8,385 nt of DNA. It comes from Clostridia bacterium (GTDB lineage Bacteria; Bacillota; Clostridia; Oscillospirales; CAG-272). The DNA is taken from contig JAGAFM010000132.1 in the NCBI GenBank assembly GCA_017612655.1, positions 1 to 8,385 on the forward strand, written 5' to 3'. Shown piece by piece: positions 6,609 through 8,385 of the stretch; positions within the stretch are counted from its first letter, which is position 1, and each line of letters opens with the position of its first letter. The notes under the pieces were generated by a model. It was not told the origin of the DNA. It did not search any database and was given only the letters and a program-made list of their open reading frames with translations. Made by a program: the position numbers and the translations under genes.

Positions 6609-7931
6609 ATGCTGAAAAGGAAAATGTATCAGTTTCTGTTGGACTGGAAGGCACATAAGGGTAAAGAGTGCCTGCTTATCAAGGGCGCCCGTCAGATCGG
6701 TAAAACTTTTATAGTTGAGGAATTTGGGAAAAACGAATATAAGAGCTTCATTGAAATCAATTTTCTAAAAACGCCCGGATTAAAGGTTATATTTGAAGGC
6801 GACCTGACGGCTGATGAAATATACAAACGTATGAGCGCTCATCTTCCAGGAACGAGATTCGCAAAAGACGGCACTCTGATTTTTCTCGATGAAATACAGA
6901 GGTGCGCAAGTGCAAGAACCGCGTTAAAGTTTCTTGCCGAGGATGGCAGATACGATGTTATTGCTTCCGGATCACTGCTTGGGCTTCACTACGGTCAGGA
7001 TGCAGATGAAGAAGTAGATGAGATTGAGTCGATTCCTGTCGGATTTGAACGGCAGGTCGTGATGTATTCGATGGATTTCGAGGAATTCCTCTGGGCATAC
7101 GGGTATGAGCAGGATACAGTTGATTATCTTCGCTCCTTTTATGAAAAAAAAGAAAAAGTTCCTGACGATATAAATGAAAAAATAGAAAGCATCCTTCGTG
7201 AGTTTATTGTTGTCGGCGGAATGCCGGAAGTTGTACAGAAGTTTGTTGATACAAAGGATTTCAACGAAGTACAGATAGTGCAGGAAAAGGTTCTTGCGGC
7301 TTACGACGACGATATTGCGAATCATGCCAAAGGCACAGAGCGAGCCAAAATAAGGGATTGCTATGATAGCCTCCCGAGACAACTTGCAAGAGAAAACAAA
7401 AAGTTCAAATTCTCCGAAGTTGAAAAAAGAGCAAATGCAAGAAAATACGGCGACAGTATCACATGGCTCAAGGATTCCAATCTCGTTCATGTATGCTATA
7501 ACGTGTACGAGCCGTACCTCCCGCTCGCAGCCAATTCCAAAAACGATGAGTACAAACTATATATCAATGATTCAGGGCTTCTGCTCGCCAAATACGGAAT
7601 GCAGACAAAACTTGCGGTTCTGACGAAGAACATACACGGGAACGCAAAAGGCGGCATATACGAGAATGTTATCTCAGAGATGCTCATAAAACGCGGGTAT
7701 AATCTCAATTATTACAAGACACAGAACAGTTCTATGGAAATTGAATTTGTCATAGAAAAGGACGGCGGAGTGGTTCCTGTTGAAGTTAAAGCGGGAAACT
7801 CATCCACGGCGTCGCTGAATACCTTCATCGATACATTTCATCCTTCCGTTGCCTATAAACTGATCGACGGAAATGTTGGCGTCTCCGATAACAAGGTAAC
7901 TCTGCCGCACTATATGGCTATGTTTATGTGA
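6609..7931 (+). CDS. DUF4143-family AAA+ ATPase, complete
   Basis: A complete 440-residue protein of normal length for this family. Walker A GARQIGKT is at 26-33, Walker B TLIFLDE at 89-95, sensor-1-like IASGSLLG at 118-125, VGFERQ at 144-149, and the characteristic VGGMPEVVQ at 202-210. The C-terminal DUF4143 part has a PD-(D/E)XK nuclease-like pattern: Glu352 in YEN, EIEFVI (377-382) and VEVKAG (391-396). The usual Asp of the middle motif is Glu379 here. It is soluble and cytoplasmic with no membrane segment. Role is unknown for the family; defence, DNA-related or regulatory roles are guesses. GGAGG 8 nt upstream fixes the start. Its base use is AT-richer than the lipoprotein and GH2 genes, and it is bounded by inverted copies of a 30-nt transposon-end-like sequence, which suggests acquisition by transfer. 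It is not co-oriented with the left ATPase. Confidence 0.92.
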   Translation: MLKRKMYQFLLDWKAHKGKECLLIKGARQIGKTFIVEEFGKNEYKSFIEINFLKTPGLKVIFEGDLTADEIYKRMSAHLPGTRFAKDGTLIFLDEIQRCASARTALKFLAEDGRYDVIASGSLLGLHYGQDADEEVDEIESIPVGFERQVVMYSMDFEEFLWAYGYEQDTVDYLRSFYEKKEKVPDDINEKIESILREFIVVGGMPEVVQKFVDTKDFNEVQIVQEKVLAAYDDDIANHAKGTERAKIRDCYDSLPRQLARENKKFKFSEVEKRANARKYGDSITWLKDSNLVHVCYNVYEPYLPLAANSKNDEYKLYINDSGLLLAKYGMQTKLAVLTKNIHGNAKGGIYENVISEMLIKRGYNLNYYKTQNSSMEIEFVIEKDGGVVPVEVKAGNSSTASLNTFIDTFHPSVAYKLIDGNVGVSDNKVTLPHYMAMFM

Positions 7932-7978
7932 CCTCTGAAATCGACAAGAACGATAAGCTGCGCGTCGAAATCGCACAT

Positions 7979-8007
7979 TTGCTGAAAACCGATGCGTGGC
8001 TTATACT
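7979..8007 (+). promoter_or_regulatory. Possible promoter of the HipA-like remnant
   Basis: TTGCTG (7979-7984), a 17-nt spacer and TATACT (8002-8007) fit a sigma-70-type promoter. It could be a relic, because the gene it would serve is broken. The 47 nt between the ATPase stop and this site show nothing. Confidence 0.3.
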
Positions 8008-8311
8008 ATACTCAGAAAGCAGAAAGCTGGTGAAAAGCATGCGATTCAAAGAAAAAGATATTTGACGGTCACAAAAGAAAACATCAATCCGTATAAAAAA
8101 TGGTTCTCCATGTTCGAGACGCGCGAGGCAAGCGGCGTTTACAGGCTCTTGCCTGCATACGACCTGCTGCCCGTGATGCCCGAGGATCCGGAACTATTTG
8201 CGCTTGCCATCAGCTTCCCACTTGCTTTGGCAGGTTGGTAGTTGATCTGAAAAACGCTTCTCGGAGCTGATCGAAGAACGGTGCTCCGCGCTCGAGCGAG
8301 TCTCCTATTGA
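7996..8311 (+). pseudogene. HipA-like kinase remnant, interrupted
   Basis: The frame read from 7996 (GTG; no clear ribosome binding site) contains KKWFSMFETREASGVYRLLP followed by AYDLLPVMPEDPELFALAI. This matches the block around the catalytic and metal-binding part of HipA-type serine/threonine kinases, where N-x-D-x-H-x-K-N-(F/Y)-S is followed by x-L-x-P-A-Y-D. Here that motif reads NINPYKKWFS, so the Asp, His and second Asn are lost. The frame then enters the 30-nt palindromic repeat at 8217 and stops at 8241. After the repeat, in another frame, 8246-8311 reads SEKRFSELIEERCSALERVSY, like a HipA C-terminal helix. The core between the two parts, roughly 50-60 residues in intact relatives, is missing. 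The upstream lobe is also absent, so this is a decayed fragment and not a working toxin. The C-terminal assignment is the weaker half. Confidence 0.45.
8217..8246 (+). repeat. 30-nt palindromic end sequence, copy B (inverted relative to copy A)
   Basis: The reverse complement of this stretch matches 6222-6251 at 27 of 30 positions. The flanking TAGTTGAT fixes the orientation despite the palindromic core. Homology stops abruptly on both sides. It lies inside the HipA-like remnant and supplies the stop that ends its first part, as expected of a transposon-end scar. Its hairpin has more mismatches than copy A, suggesting decay. Confidence 0.75.
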
Positions 8312-8318
8312 CAGGCGA

Positions 8319-8385
8319 ATCGAGTAGGAGGGGGTGGCTAACCCCCGTCCTCTCACCGCACCGTACGTACCGTTCGGTATACGGC
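8319..8385 (-). mobile_element. Group II intron 3' end: domains V and VI (5' part beyond the right edge)
   Basis: On the minus strand GCCGTA-TACC (8385-8376), loop GAAC, GGTA, a two-base CG bulge and TACGGT (8365-8360) form the conserved domain V hairpin, with the bulge in its standard place. Then GAGAGG (8354-8349), AC, GGGGGT, loop TAGCC, ACCCCC and T-CCT-A-CTC form domain VI, with a single bulged A at 8325. That A lies 7 nt from a terminal GAT at 8319, the expected branch-point distance. The CTACTCGAT ending and domain V resemble bacterial class C introns, which is recalled and not checked. The reverse transcriptase/maturase, if any, would be to the right. The intron lies antisense to the HipA-like remnant and ends 8 nt after its last stop. 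Confidence 0.78.

Noticed and set aside
1..8385. CRISPR array, tRNA or rRNA genes
   Set aside because: No regularly spaced repeats, cloverleaf with the conserved T-loop, or rRNA-like sequence was found.

Overview
The window looks like part of a Clostridia-type (Bacillota) genome, probably a gut or other anaerobe. The two lipoproteins have Gram-positive-style signal peptides and tandem orphan solute-binding architecture, several genes have AGGAG-type ribosome binding sites, and the flanks carry DUF4143 ATPases, IS200/IS605-type debris and a bacterial group II intron end. The carbohydrate genes are GC-rich. The right third (about 6.2-8.3 kb) is clearly AT-richer by eye and full of mobile-element remains.

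Layout. (1) 1-481, minus: the 5' part of a DUF4143-type AAA+ ATPase that runs off the left edge. (2) 482-710: divergent intergenic region with a candidate promoter and a leader hairpin. (3) 711-6171, plus: two tandem paralogous lipoproteins of the ABC solute-binding type, then a glycoside hydrolase family 2 (GH2) enzyme without a signal peptide. This is a probable operon that binds a glycan fragment at the cell surface and cleaves it in the cytoplasm. No permease or ABC ATPase is present, so uptake must rely on genes elsewhere. (4) 6168-6600: non-coding, with a 12-bp inverted repeat on the GH2 stop codon, then a highly structured RNA-like segment on the minus strand. That segment ends in an imperfect palindrome and looks like a solo right end (omegaRNA region) of an IS200/IS605-family element whose tnpB is missing. 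(5) 6609-7931, plus: a complete second DUF4143 ATPase with its own promoter and ribosome binding site. (6) 7979-8311: a HipA-like kinase remnant broken by a second, inverted copy of the 30-nt palindromic end sequence. (7) 8319-8385, minus: the 3' end (domains V and VI) of a group II intron running off the right edge.

The strongest unexplained signals are the orphan IS605-like structured RNA, its inverted 30-nt copy about 2 kb away with the ATPase between them, and the group II intron end lying 8 nt beyond the HipA-remnant stop. Together they suggest a mobile-element hotspot next to a glycan-use locus. I saw no tRNA, rRNA or CRISPR array.
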